Shown: positions 5,263 to 11,337 of the stretch, one piece after another
Numbering within the stretch: the stretch's first letter is position 1
How the letters are laid out: each line of letters starts with the position of its first letter
Source: Candidatus Woesearchaeota archaeon
GTDB lineage: Archaea > Nanobdellota > Nanobdellia > Woesearchaeales > UBA525
Direction: 5' to 3'
NCBI GenBank assembly: GCA_018221165.1
Contig: JAAOYD010000088.1
Span: forward strand, 1-11,337
Length of the DNA stretch: 11,337 nt
The notes under the pieces: model-generated
What the model was told of the DNA's origin: nothing
What the model saw: the letters and a program-made list of their open reading frames with translations, nothing else
Database searches by the model: none
Made by a program: the position numbers and the translations under genes

Positions 5263-6378
5263 TTAATCGACGAATTCGATGCCGAGTTCGTCTTCAATAT
5301 CCTTGCCTCGCTTCTCTTTTTCAGAGAGCAGGCTCTTTCCGATGATTTGGCTACTGCGCACGCCAGTCACGATAAGCATCACGCGCATCATGCCGGCGAG
5401 GTCCTCGCTGATTTGCGCACCCCAGATGATGCGGGCTTCGTCGTCTAGTCTCACGGAGACTGTCTCGACTACGCGTCGCGCTTCCTCGAGTGTCATATCT
5501 GAACCGCCAGCGACATTGATTAATGCGCCGTTCGCGCCACCGATGTCGACGTCGAGCAACGGGTTGTTGATAGCTTTTTCGACGGCTTCAACAGCCCTAT
5601 TGTCTGAATCTGATTCGCCAACGCCAATCAAAGCAACACCGCCGTTTCCCATGACTGCGCGGATGTCTGCGAAGTCTAGGTTGACGAGGCCTGCTTTTGT
5701 GACCATTTCGGCGATGCCCTTGACAGCGTTTGTCAGGATTTCATCAGCGACTTTGAATGCTGTGTGCAACGGAAGCTCTGGTGCTAATTCGAGCAATTTG
5801 TCATTCGGGATGACGATGAGTGTGTCCACCTGGCTTTCGAGCTGTTCGAGGCCGTGTACGGCGTTTTCGTAGCGGCGGTTGCCTTCCATCTCGAATGGCA
5901 TTGTCACGACGCCCACGACGAGGACACCGAGTTTCTTAGCAATCTCACCCACGACGGGCGCGCTGCCAGTACCAGTTCCACCGCCGAGGCCACAGGTGAT
6001 GAAGACCATATCACTGCCTTGCATGGCGTTTTTGATTTCATGCTCACTTTCTCGAGCCGCGTCTTCACCCACTTTGGGAATTGAACCGGCACCGAGGCCT
6101 TTTGTGAGGTCTTTACCGACGAGAATTTTCTTGTCAGCGCTGGTGTAGAGCAGGTCTTGTGCGTCAGTATTGATGGCGATCATCTCAGCGCCGGTGATGC
6201 CGACTTCGGTCATGCGATTGATGGTATTATTACCGCCGCCGCCGCAGCCGACCACTTTAATTTTGGCCTTCTGCTCAGTGAGGAGCATTTCGAGCTCATC
6301 GTCGATAGCCGTCCGCTTCGCGGGCGCTGCCTGTTCATTCGCTGCTTGTTCCTGTGCGTTTTGGATAAGTGAATCCAT
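5263..6378 (-). CDS. ftsZ: Cell division GTPase FtsZ
   Basis: FtsZ is the tubulin-family GTPase that forms the division ring. Residues 1-38 are a polar lead-in with an EQAA-type repeat. The nucleotide-binding core begins KIKVVGCGGGGNNTINRM (39-56). The tubulin signature GGGTGTGS is intact at 132-139, and the ribose/guanine contacts FEMEGNRR and VIPNDKL follow. The catalytic T7 loop is NLDFADIRAVM (233-243) with D235 and D238. The C-terminal domain runs to about 345, and a short acidic tail ends in ELGIEFVD, resembling the short interaction peptide of archaeal FtsZ1. All catalytic residues are present and the length (371) is normal. GGAGG lies 10 bases upstream of the ATG. It heads ftsZ-secE-spt5 and has its own TATA box abutting the FKBP stop. 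Confidence 0.97.
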   Translation of the reverse strand: MDSLIQNAQEQAANEQAAPAKRTAIDDELEMLLTEQKAKIKVVGCGGGGNNTINRMTEVGITGAEMIAINTDAQDLLYTSADKKILVGKDLTKGLGAGSIPKVGEDAARESEHEIKNAMQGSDMVFITCGLGGGTGTGSAPVVGEIAKKLGVLVVGVVTMPFEMEGNRRYENAVHGLEQLESQVDTLIVIPNDKLLELAPELPLHTAFKVADEILTNAVKGIAEMVTKAGLVNLDFADIRAVMGNGGVALIGVGESDSDNRAVEAVEKAINNPLLDVDIGGANGALINVAGGSDMTLEEARRVVETVSVRLDDEARIIWGAQISEDLAGMMRVMLIVTGVRSSQIIGKSLLSEKEKRGKDIEDELGIEFVD

Positions 6379-6426
6379 AATCGAACCGCCTCCACCACTC
6401 GTGAATAGGTGTTTTGTTCCCTCGCT

Positions 6427-6437
6427 CCTTTTTATAC
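6427..6437 (-). promoter_or_regulatory. TATA box for ftsZ-secE-spt5
   Basis: GTATAAAAAGG on the - strand begins right after the FKBP stop codon. It is centred about 54 bases before the ftsZ ATG, so initiation near 6406 leaves a leader of about 27 bases containing the GGAGG site. Confidence 0.6.
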
Positions 6438-7088
6438 TTAGTGGTCGTGTTTGCCAGCCTGGTAGCTGATGTCCTCGACCTTTGTTAATCGGGTGACCAT
6501 CTTGTTGATTGCGTCTGCGAATTGTGGCGGTGGTACTTCGTGCATGTCCACAACTGCGTGTTTCGCTCCTTCCATTTTCACACCATGGTGGTGTACGCTT
6601 GCCATGTCAAGAAGTGCAGCAACTTGCTTCGCAGGGTCAGTGACAAGGCCTTTCACCTCAACTTCGTAGGTGAGGTCTCTGCCTGCTAATGGATGGTTGA
6701 AGTCGACGGTAATGCGGCCGCCGCTGATGCTGCGGATAATACCGTAGTGATCGTCAATGTTTACTTCAAGACCTACTACGGGTCTGATTTTGCTATTCTT
6801 AAACTTGCTTGCAGGGATGAGCGTGAGGAGCTTTGTATCCTTCTTGCCGAATCCTTGTTCAGGTGCAATTTCGATGGTATGCTTGCCCATGGCCTTGCCT
6901 TCAAGGTACTCGTCGAGTCCTCTGAGGAGCTGCTGTTCGCCTACGCAGATGATGATGGGTTTGTATTGCGCTTTCGGGTTGAGACCGTGCTCCTTCGCTA
7001 CGCTGTCGAGAGTGGTATCGAAGATATTGCCATCTTTGACTTTGCCAGTGTAATCAAGCTCGATGAAATCGCCCTTCTTGATAGCCAT
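6438..7088 (-). CDS. FKBP-type peptidyl-prolyl isomerase, SlyD-like
   Basis: This cytoplasmic folding factor combines prolyl isomerase and chaperone activity. The FKBP core is split as in SlyD. The first part is GDFIELDYTGKVKDGNIFDTT (6-26, with Y13, F23 and D24 lining the active site), then LLRGLDEYLEGKAMGKHTIE and EQGFG (77-81). The insert-in-flap domain runs about 86-139, and the core resumes with the diagnostic VDFNHPLAGRDLTYEVEV. Residues 150-216 form a C-terminal domain found in long archaeal FKBPs, containing a VHHHGVKM segment and ending HDH, which may bind metal. GAGG lies shortly before the ATG. No signal peptide or membrane segment is present. It lies upstream of ftsZ and downstream of the kinase, each with its own TATA box. 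Confidence 0.93.
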   Translation of the reverse strand: MAIKKGDFIELDYTGKVKDGNIFDTTLDSVAKEHGLNPKAQYKPIIICVGEQQLLRGLDEYLEGKAMGKHTIEIAPEQGFGKKDTKLLTLIPASKFKNSKIRPVVGLEVNIDDHYGIIRSISGGRITVDFNHPLAGRDLTYEVEVKGLVTDPAKQVAALLDMASVHHHGVKMEGAKHAVVDMHEVPPPQFADAINKMVTRLTKVEDISYQAGKHDH

Positions 7089-7164
7089 AGTGTTCGCCTC
7101 TCTACTCTTCAGTACCTCGCAAAAACGCTCGGCCAGAAGAATATCGTCGGGAATCCTCGGTGTG

Positions 7165-7173
7165 TTTAAAAAG
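7165..7173 (-). promoter_or_regulatory. TATA-like tract for the FKBP gene
   Basis: CTTTTTAAA on the - strand starts one base after the cytidylate kinase stop. It is centred about 81 bases before the FKBP ATG, predicting a leader of about 55 bases. The T5 run may also help end the kinase transcript. Confidence 0.45.
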
Positions 7174-7174
7174 A

Positions 7175-7720
7175 TTACTGTTGGAGTTCTGGGAATTTCT
7201 CGAGGATTTGCGCCACGAGTTCGTCGGGCTTGGTGCTCGTGCTGTCGAGGAGGAAGTCGTAGTGGCTTTTGTCCCAGATATCGATGTTGTAGTATTTCTG
7301 ATAGCGTTTCTTCTCACTTATCTTGTGGCCATCGAGGAAAGTGAGAGCTTCAGCCATGTTTTTTGGCCGTTCTGTCAGACTCTTCCGGTGCAGGATGCGT
7401 TCAGCGCGTATTTCTTTCTTTGCGTCGAGGAAAATCTTGATGCTCCCCTGGACGAAGTGGAAACCTGTTCTGCAATCGATGACCAAATTTTCTTCTTTTT
7501 TGCCGAGCGCCCCCATGTATTCATCAACAGGCGTGTCTGAGTCAAACTCTCCTTGCTCGCTGAGCTTGTTGAGTTCTTGGAGGGTAATCCCTTTCTCGGC
7601 TGCGATTGCCCGACGCGCGTCGCCGACGGAATGATGTTTGTAGTTCAGAGTCTTGGCGAGCAGCTTGGCGAGTGTGCTTTTGCCGCTGCCTGCAGTGCCT
7701 GCGATAGTAACTATGGCCAT
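7175..7720 (-). CDS. cmk: Cytidylate kinase, archaeal type
   Basis: This 181-residue P-loop kinase most likely converts CMP or dCMP to the diphosphate with ATP. The Walker A motif is GTAGSGKS (8-15), directly after the first strand as in archaeal Cmk (COG1102). The NMP-binding region reads DARRAIAAEKGITLQELNKL, and D61-x-x-V-D lies in the typical 'x-D-x-x-V-D' helix. The strand VIDCRTGFHF is followed by IKIFLDA, and the lid segment has multiple arginines (ERILHRKSLTER). SEKKRYQKYYNIDIWDKSHY before the last strand is strongly family-like. The start at 7720 has GGAAGG with a 6-base spacer. An in-frame ATG at 7738 would add six residues and would consume that site. The gene is divergent from the thermosome gene, with 87 bp between starts. 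Confidence 0.88.
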   Translation of the reverse strand: MAIVTIAGTAGSGKSTLAKLLAKTLNYKHHSVGDARRAIAAEKGITLQELNKLSEQGEFDSDTPVDEYMGALGKKEENLVIDCRTGFHFVQGSIKIFLDAKKEIRAERILHRKSLTERPKNMAEALTFLDGHKISEKKRYQKYYNIDIWDKSHYDFLLDSTSTKPDELVAQILEKFPELQQ

Positions 7721-7726
7721 GCTTTG

Positions 7727-7732
7727 CCTTCC
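7727..7732 (-). promoter_or_regulatory. Ribosome binding site deciding the cmk start
   Basis: GGAAGG on the - strand with spacer CAAAGC precedes the ATG at 7720. It lies inside the coding region if the upstream ATG at 7738 were used, which favours the shorter protein beginning directly at the first strand before the P-loop. Confidence 0.6.
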
Positions 7733-7763
7733 TTCCATTTCATTAATAAAGCTTCCCAAACAA

Positions 7764-7776
7764 ACTTTATATACGG
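7764..7776. promoter_or_regulatory. TATA element, probably shared by cmk and the thermosome gene
   Basis: On + it reads ACTTTATATACGG, centred about 38 bases before the thermosome ATG, with initiation expected near 7795. On - the same bases read CCGTATATAAAGT, centred about 50 bases before the cmk ATG. A second - strand AT element at 7743-7751 (CTTTATTAA) lies about 27 bases before the cmk start and would give a leaderless cmk RNA, so sharing is not certain. Confidence 0.55.
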
Positions 7777-7796
7777 CCTCGCGTTCTCGCACCGAC

Positions 7797-7802
7797 GGAG
7801 GG
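7797..7802 (+). promoter_or_regulatory. Ribosome binding site of the thermosome gene
   Basis: GGAGGG is followed by a 5-base spacer and the ATG at 7808. It fixes the start well inside a much longer open frame and agrees with the family N terminus. Confidence 0.8.
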
Positions 7803-7807
7803 TACAC

Positions 7808-9415
7808 ATGTCTGACAATATCCAACCAGTCTTCATCCTGAACGGTGATAGCTCGCGCACCAAAGGGCGAGAAGCGCAGAAGAACAACATCGAAGCGGCG
7901 AAGCTCGTCGCGGAAATGGTTCGCACCACGCTCGGTCCAAAAGGTATGGACAAGATGATTGTGGACGCCCTCGGCGACGTCACGGTCACAAATGACGGCG
8001 TTACCATCCTTGATGAAATGAATATTGCGCACCCCACTGCGAAGATGGTGGTGGAGATTGCCAAGACCCAGGAGACTGAGGTTGGTGACGGCACCACAAC
8101 CGCTGTTGTCCTTGCCGGCGAGCTGCTCAAGCGCGCCGAGTCCCTCTTAGAACAGGAAATTCATCCAACTATCGTCGCGAAGGGCTACCGTCTTGCGGCG
8201 GAGAAAGCACGTTCCATTCTCGAGGCGCTCGCGGAGAGTGTCAAGCCTGAAGACAAAGTCGTCCTGCAGAAAGTTGCTGCTACTGCCACAACAGGCAAGG
8301 GTGCTGAGACTGCAAAGGAGCATATCGCTTCCTTGGTTGTCGAGGCGGTGCTCGCTGTCGCCCAGCAGACTGCTAACGGTTACAGCGTTGACCGTGACAC
8401 GATTAAGATTGAGAAGAAAACTGGCGACAGTGTTGACCGTACGACGCTTATCAAGGGACTTGTGCTTGACAAGGAGCGTGTGCATCCGAGTATGCCGACG
8501 CGTGTCGAGCAGGCGAAGATACTCCTCCTCAATACTGCGTTAGAAATCCGCAATACTGAGACTGACGCGAAGATTACCATCACTGATCCTGCAAAGCTGC
8601 AGGAATTCCTCGACATGGAAGAGCAGATGCTCCAAGGTATGGCCGATAAGGTTGTTGCCTCTGGTGCAAATGTTGTTCTGTGCCAAAAAGGTATTGATGA
8701 TGTTGCACAGCACCATCTCTCGAAGGCGAATATTTTTGCGCTTCGTCGCGTGAAGAAATCCGATTTGGAACATCTCGCAAAAGCGACAGGTGCACGAATT
8801 GTCAGCAACATCGACGACTGCGACAAGGCCGCGCTTGGCAGTGCCGGACTCGTTGAGGAAGCAAAAGTTGGCGATGACGCGCTCGTCTACATCAAGGAAT
8901 GCAAGCATCCGAAAGCGCTCACGATTCTCGTTCGCGGTGGCACTGAACATGTCATTGCGGAAATCAAACGCGCAGTGGAAGACGCCATCGGCGTCGTCGC
9001 TGCAGCCTTAACAAGCGGCAAGGTTGTCGCGGGCGCCGGCGCTCCGGAACTTGAACTTGCTCGGCAGCTTCGCACTTACGCTTCCTCATTGAGCGGTCGC
9101 GAACAGCTCGCGGTGCAGGCCTTCGCTGACGCGATGGAAGTGATTCCGCGAACGCTCGCCGAGAACGCTGGTATTGACCCGATCGACGCACTCACTGAGC
9201 TGAAAGCAGCGCATGGCAAGAAAGAACAGTGGGCTGGTATCAACGTCGAGACCGGGCGCAAGATGGATGCGTGGAAAGCTGGCGTGCTTGAGCCGCTCAA
9301 AATCAAGACACAGGCTGTGAGTTCTGCTGCAGAAGTCGCTGTGATGATTCTTCGCATCGATGATGTTATCAATGCGGAACAGTCGAAACCGCCTGAGATG
9401 CCGAAAGAGCTTTAG
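7808..9415 (+). CDS. thsA: Thermosome (group II chaperonin) subunit
   Basis: This subunit of the double-ring ATP-driven chaperonin folds cytosolic proteins. It has 535 residues. The equatorial domain shows TLGPKGMDKM (41-50), GDVTVTNDGVTIL (56-68) and the ATP-binding GDGTTTAV (93-100). An intermediate and apical domain with the lid region follow (KGIDDVAQHHL, then LRRVKKSDLEHLAKATGARI). The C-terminal equatorial part has GAGAPELELARQLRTYA and the closing AGINVETGRKMDAWKAGVLEPLKIKTQAV. The protein ends PPEMPKEL and lacks the Gly/Met-rich tail seen in many thermosome subunits. The start is set by the GGAGGG site at 7797-7802 and by the family N terminus. It is transcribed alone, away from cmk, and its last 4 bases overlap the HD gene tail to tail. 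A single subunit is visible; further paralogues may exist elsewhere. Confidence 0.97.
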   Translation: MSDNIQPVFILNGDSSRTKGREAQKNNIEAAKLVAEMVRTTLGPKGMDKMIVDALGDVTVTNDGVTILDEMNIAHPTAKMVVEIAKTQETEVGDGTTTAVVLAGELLKRAESLLEQEIHPTIVAKGYRLAAEKARSILEALAESVKPEDKVVLQKVAATATTGKGAETAKEHIASLVVEAVLAVAQQTANGYSVDRDTIKIEKKTGDSVDRTTLIKGLVLDKERVHPSMPTRVEQAKILLLNTALEIRNTETDAKITITDPAKLQEFLDMEEQMLQGMADKVVASGANVVLCQKGIDDVAQHHLSKANIFALRRVKKSDLEHLAKATGARIVSNIDDCDKAALGSAGLVEEAKVGDDALVYIKECKHPKALTILVRGGTEHVIAEIKRAVEDAIGVVAAALTSGKVVAGAGAPELELARQLRTYASSLSGREQLAVQAFADAMEVIPRTLAENAGIDPIDALTELKAAHGKKEQWAGINVETGRKMDAWKAGVLEPLKIKTQAVSSAAEVAVMILRIDDVINAEQSKPPEMPKEL

Positions 9416-10755
9416 GCTGAGAGTTTCTCGATGACGAGGTCAGCAACTTTTTCAGCGTTTTTCGCTATGATTGTTCTGGCTGCACTGGTTTCATGTCCGT
9501 AGATGCGGATGATACCTGCGCTCTCTGCTTCAGAGCGGAGCCCATCTTGAAGATGTGGCCGTCTCTCGAAGATGGTGCCGTTGGGATGACCATCTCTGTC
9601 GAAAATCTGGACATCATCAGGCAACATCTTGTCCGGTCGCGGTACAGTTGCAATGACGATATCTGAGTGTGGGATGCTGAGTAGTTTGGCAATATCCCCT
9701 TCTATTTTCGTTGCCTGCAACGGAGTGATTGGTTTTCTGACGAGTTCTTCATATTGTTCTTGTGAGACCTCAACGAGGACTTCATCCTTATGTCTCTTTC
9801 TTGTTACTATCCCAAGTTTGCCGGGAACAATACCGACGCCAGTCCCATATTTTACATTGTTCAAGTATCGTTCGCCCATCTGGTTAATCCAGTTCCTGCT
9901 GGTAGTTCTGAGTGCGACATCGAGATCGCTGTCAATCATGTTCCAGACTTTAGCAGGATCAAGACCTTCGAGTTCGATTGCCCATTGGGCACCTTTTTGC
10001 AGAACGCGTTCCATTGCAAGACATCTCTTATGAAAGTAGACGCGATCATAGAGATTGACGTATAGACTCATGAGTTCGGGAATGAGCTGCTTATGTTTTT
10101 CGTTAATCCCGTATTGCCCTCTGAGGAAGTGGAGGTTTTCGATAAGGAGGCCGAGTTCGACAGTGTTGGTGAACGCGGCGTGGCGCGCATCTCTAGTTAT
10201 GTAGTCAAGCTTCTCGGTACCGATGACTTTTGCAGAAACGATTTTGTGAATTGAATCCTGATGTCTGAGTAGTTCGAAGACTCGGTCAGTGTCACCGTTC
10301 CTAGACAGCGCGATGCAGTCCTGTATTGTATTTCCTCGCTCATCGCGAACATCTGAGAGGTATAGAGCTTCAGTATGGTCCTTGTGATCCATAGGCAATC
10401 CTTCTCGTTCTTTTGCTATGTCGACGAGAAGTTGTTCCATTGCGTGGCAATAGGGTGGATGTCCAAGATCGTGCACAAGTGCATAGTGGCGGAGGGCGTA
10501 GGCGTCCAGATCCCCTATCTCTTCGTTCTCTACTAGCTTTTCCGTCACTTTGTGGGTAAGCGCCGCAGCACCGAGGGAGTGGTTGGCACGCGTGTGGTTC
10601 AGTCCGTCGTAGACGCTGTTGCTCAGGCCGTTCTGCCTTCGATGGCGAAGCCGCTGAAAGAGTGGGTGGTTGATGATGGGGAGGAAACCGTCGATTGCTA
10701 TCTGGTCTGGCCTACCGCCAACATCGAGGCTCGTGGAAATTCTGTAATTGGCCAT
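9412..10755 (-). CDS. HD-domain phosphohydrolase, dGTPase/SAMHD1-like
   Basis: This 447-residue metal-dependent phosphohydrolase of the COG1078 type may hydrolyse nucleotides such as dNTPs. The four metal ligands can be placed: H59 in HTRANHSLGAAA, H95-D96 in LVHDLGHPPYCHAME and D184 in EKLDYITRDARHAAF. The N terminus (DGFLPIINHPLFQRLRHRRQ) is the usual lead-in of this family. H99 and H104 probably complete the catalytic pocket. The C-terminal 200 residues are an alpha/beta region of unknown role. The substrate is not known from sequence. SAMHD1-like proteins have varied functions, and some related enzymes act in antiviral dNTP depletion, but no neighbour here supports such a role. The TATA-like element lies about 64 bases upstream and there is no clear Shine-Dalgarno site near the ATG. 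A 60-base sample (9721-9780) is about 45% G+C. Confidence 0.88.
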   Translation of the reverse strand: MANYRISTSLDVGGRPDQIAIDGFLPIINHPLFQRLRHRRQNGLSNSVYDGLNHTRANHSLGAAALTHKVTEKLVENEEIGDLDAYALRHYALVHDLGHPPYCHAMEQLLVDIAKEREGLPMDHKDHTEALYLSDVRDERGNTIQDCIALSRNGDTDRVFELLRHQDSIHKIVSAKVIGTEKLDYITRDARHAAFTNTVELGLLIENLHFLRGQYGINEKHKQLIPELMSLYVNLYDRVYFHKRCLAMERVLQKGAQWAIELEGLDPAKVWNMIDSDLDVALRTTSRNWINQMGERYLNNVKYGTGVGIVPGKLGIVTRKRHKDEVLVEVSQEQYEELVRKPITPLQATKIEGDIAKLLSIPHSDIVIATVPRPDKMLPDDVQIFDRDGHPNGTIFERRPHLQDGLRSEAESAGIIRIYGHETSAARTIIAKNAEKVADLVIEKLSA

Positions 10756-10813
10756 AGTAACTACTGCCAGGGAGTCCTTTACCGGTTAAGAATCTTTGCC
10801 TTCTCGTCGAAAA

Positions 10814-10825
10814 CCTTTTAAATCC
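10814..10825. promoter_or_regulatory. TATA element, probably shared by divergent genes
   Basis: On + CCTTTTAAATCC is centred about 39 bases before the ATG at 10859. On - it reads GGATTTAAAAGG, centred about 64 bases before the HD-gene ATG at 10755. It is the only strong AT tract in the 103-bp spacer, so it most likely serves one or both divergent genes. Confidence 0.5.
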
Positions 10826-10858
10826 TCTTTCTCGTGAATGCTATGGAGAGGTGGTCCG

Positions 10859-11337
10859 ATGCCTGAGAACACTGATGAGTATGAGCTGGTCTCCCGGAAC
10901 AAGATAGAGCGCTTGCAGCACGAAGTCGATAAGGTTCGCAAGAACCCGTTCGGCGACACTTCTTCGAGCAAAGATCTCTTGAGTGCGATGGACAAGCTCA
11001 ATAAGAACATGTCCAAACTCGTGCATATTTTCGAGACTGCCAATGATGAGATAGTGCGCGATTACAAGGACCAGGCGAACACAACCAAGATTAACAAAGT
11101 TCTCGAGCAAAACGAGAAGCTCGCAAAGGGTATTGTTGCGATTGCTGAACTTCTGAAGGAGCAGCGAGAGGTGAATGGCCCACCGAAACCGGCACCTGAA
11201 CAGCAACCAGCAGAGTTGAACCAAGGAGTGCCTCCTGTTCAGGGCATTCCGCAAGGGACGCGCACCTGGGAACCAGGAATGTCACCGCCGGGTCCAACTC
11301 CTGTTCAGTTTAGTGGTCAACCTCAGAATCAACCTCA
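10859..11337 (+). CDS. Coiled-coil protein of unknown function (3' end outside window)
   Basis: The frame stays open from the ATG to the window edge, and 159 residues are visible. I do not recognise a named family, but the pattern YELVSRNKIERL, then KNPFGDTSSSKDLLSAMDKL, recalls conserved uncharacterised proteins of DPANN archaea; this is from memory, at low certainty. Residues 12-28 and about 40-105 are charged, heptad-like helices (KLNKNMSKLVHIFE, KINKVLEQNEKLAKGIVAIA), probably a coiled coil that oligomerises. From 107 on the chain is Pro/Gln-rich and probably disordered. There is no signal peptide or membrane segment. GGTGG lies just before the start. An in-frame ATG at 10838 would add seven residues but lies upstream of the expected transcription start near 10846. 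Confidence 0.75.
   Translation, partial: MPENTDEYELVSRNKIERLQHEVDKVRKNPFGDTSSSKDLLSAMDKLNKNMSKLVHIFETANDEIVRDYKDQANTTKINKVLEQNEKLAKGIVAIAELLKEQREVNGPPKPAPEQQPAELNQGVPPVQGIPQGTRTWEPGMSPPGPTPVQFSGQPQNQP

Noticed and set aside
7553..7807. Long N-terminal extension of the thermosome frame
   Set aside because: It runs antisense through cmk. The GGAGGG site, the TATA box and the family N terminus all point to 7808.
7721..8032. Long N-terminal extension of the cytidylate kinase
   Set aside because: It is antisense to the thermosome gene and precedes the first strand and P-loop without family similarity.
1..11337. Defence island or mobile-element signature
   Set aside because: There are no transposase, integrase, toxin-antitoxin, CRISPR or terminal-repeat signals. 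The HD enzyme alone does not support a defence system.

Overview
The window reads as an ordinary, densely packed archaeal chromosome segment. Evidence for Archaea: ribosomal proteins L31e, L39e and S19e, an archaeal-type L11, Spt5 (NGN+KOW), Sec61-gamma-type SecE, a group II chaperonin (thermosome), TATA-box promoters and GGAGG/GGTG ribosome binding sites. FtsZ, a SlyD-type FKBP, very short spacers and a lineage-type coiled-coil protein at the right end suggest a DPANN-like lineage such as Woesearchaeota. That placement is inference and is not proved by the sequence.

Layout. 1-438: a 95-residue HPF/RaiA-like protein on +, convergent with a - strand translation operon (445-2522) ordered L11, S19e, L39e, L31e. 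2667-4210: a convergent pair, a HAD phosphatase/phosphomutase on + and a PfkB sugar kinase on -, overlapping by 10 bp. 4250-7720: a - strand housekeeping run ordered cytidylate kinase, FKBP, FtsZ, SecE, Spt5. 7808-9415: thermosome on +, divergent from the kinase. 9412-10755: an HD-domain phosphohydrolase on -, overlapping the thermosome tail by 4 bp. 10859-11337: a coiled-coil protein of unknown function on +, cut by the window edge.

Functionally the segment joins transcription elongation (Spt5), protein export (SecE), division (FtsZ), folding (FKBP, thermosome) and ribosome assembly or protection. The FtsZ-SecE-Spt5-L11 order is a known archaeal arrangement. Here it is split by the HAD/PfkB pair, and L11 leads into a L39e-L31e type cluster instead of L1-L10-L12. 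Multi-gene units use Shine-Dalgarno sites, whereas the two metabolic genes look leaderless.

The features most worth a second look are the HPF-like protein, the Lys/Glu/Pro/Ala-rich extensions on L31e, S19e, L11 and Spt5, the L39e insertion, and compact regulatory sites in which TATA boxes abut stop codons or appear shared between divergent genes. I see no mobile element, CRISPR array, tRNA or rRNA. I do not claim an undescribed defence or other multi-gene system. No stretch over 300 bases lacks a gene.
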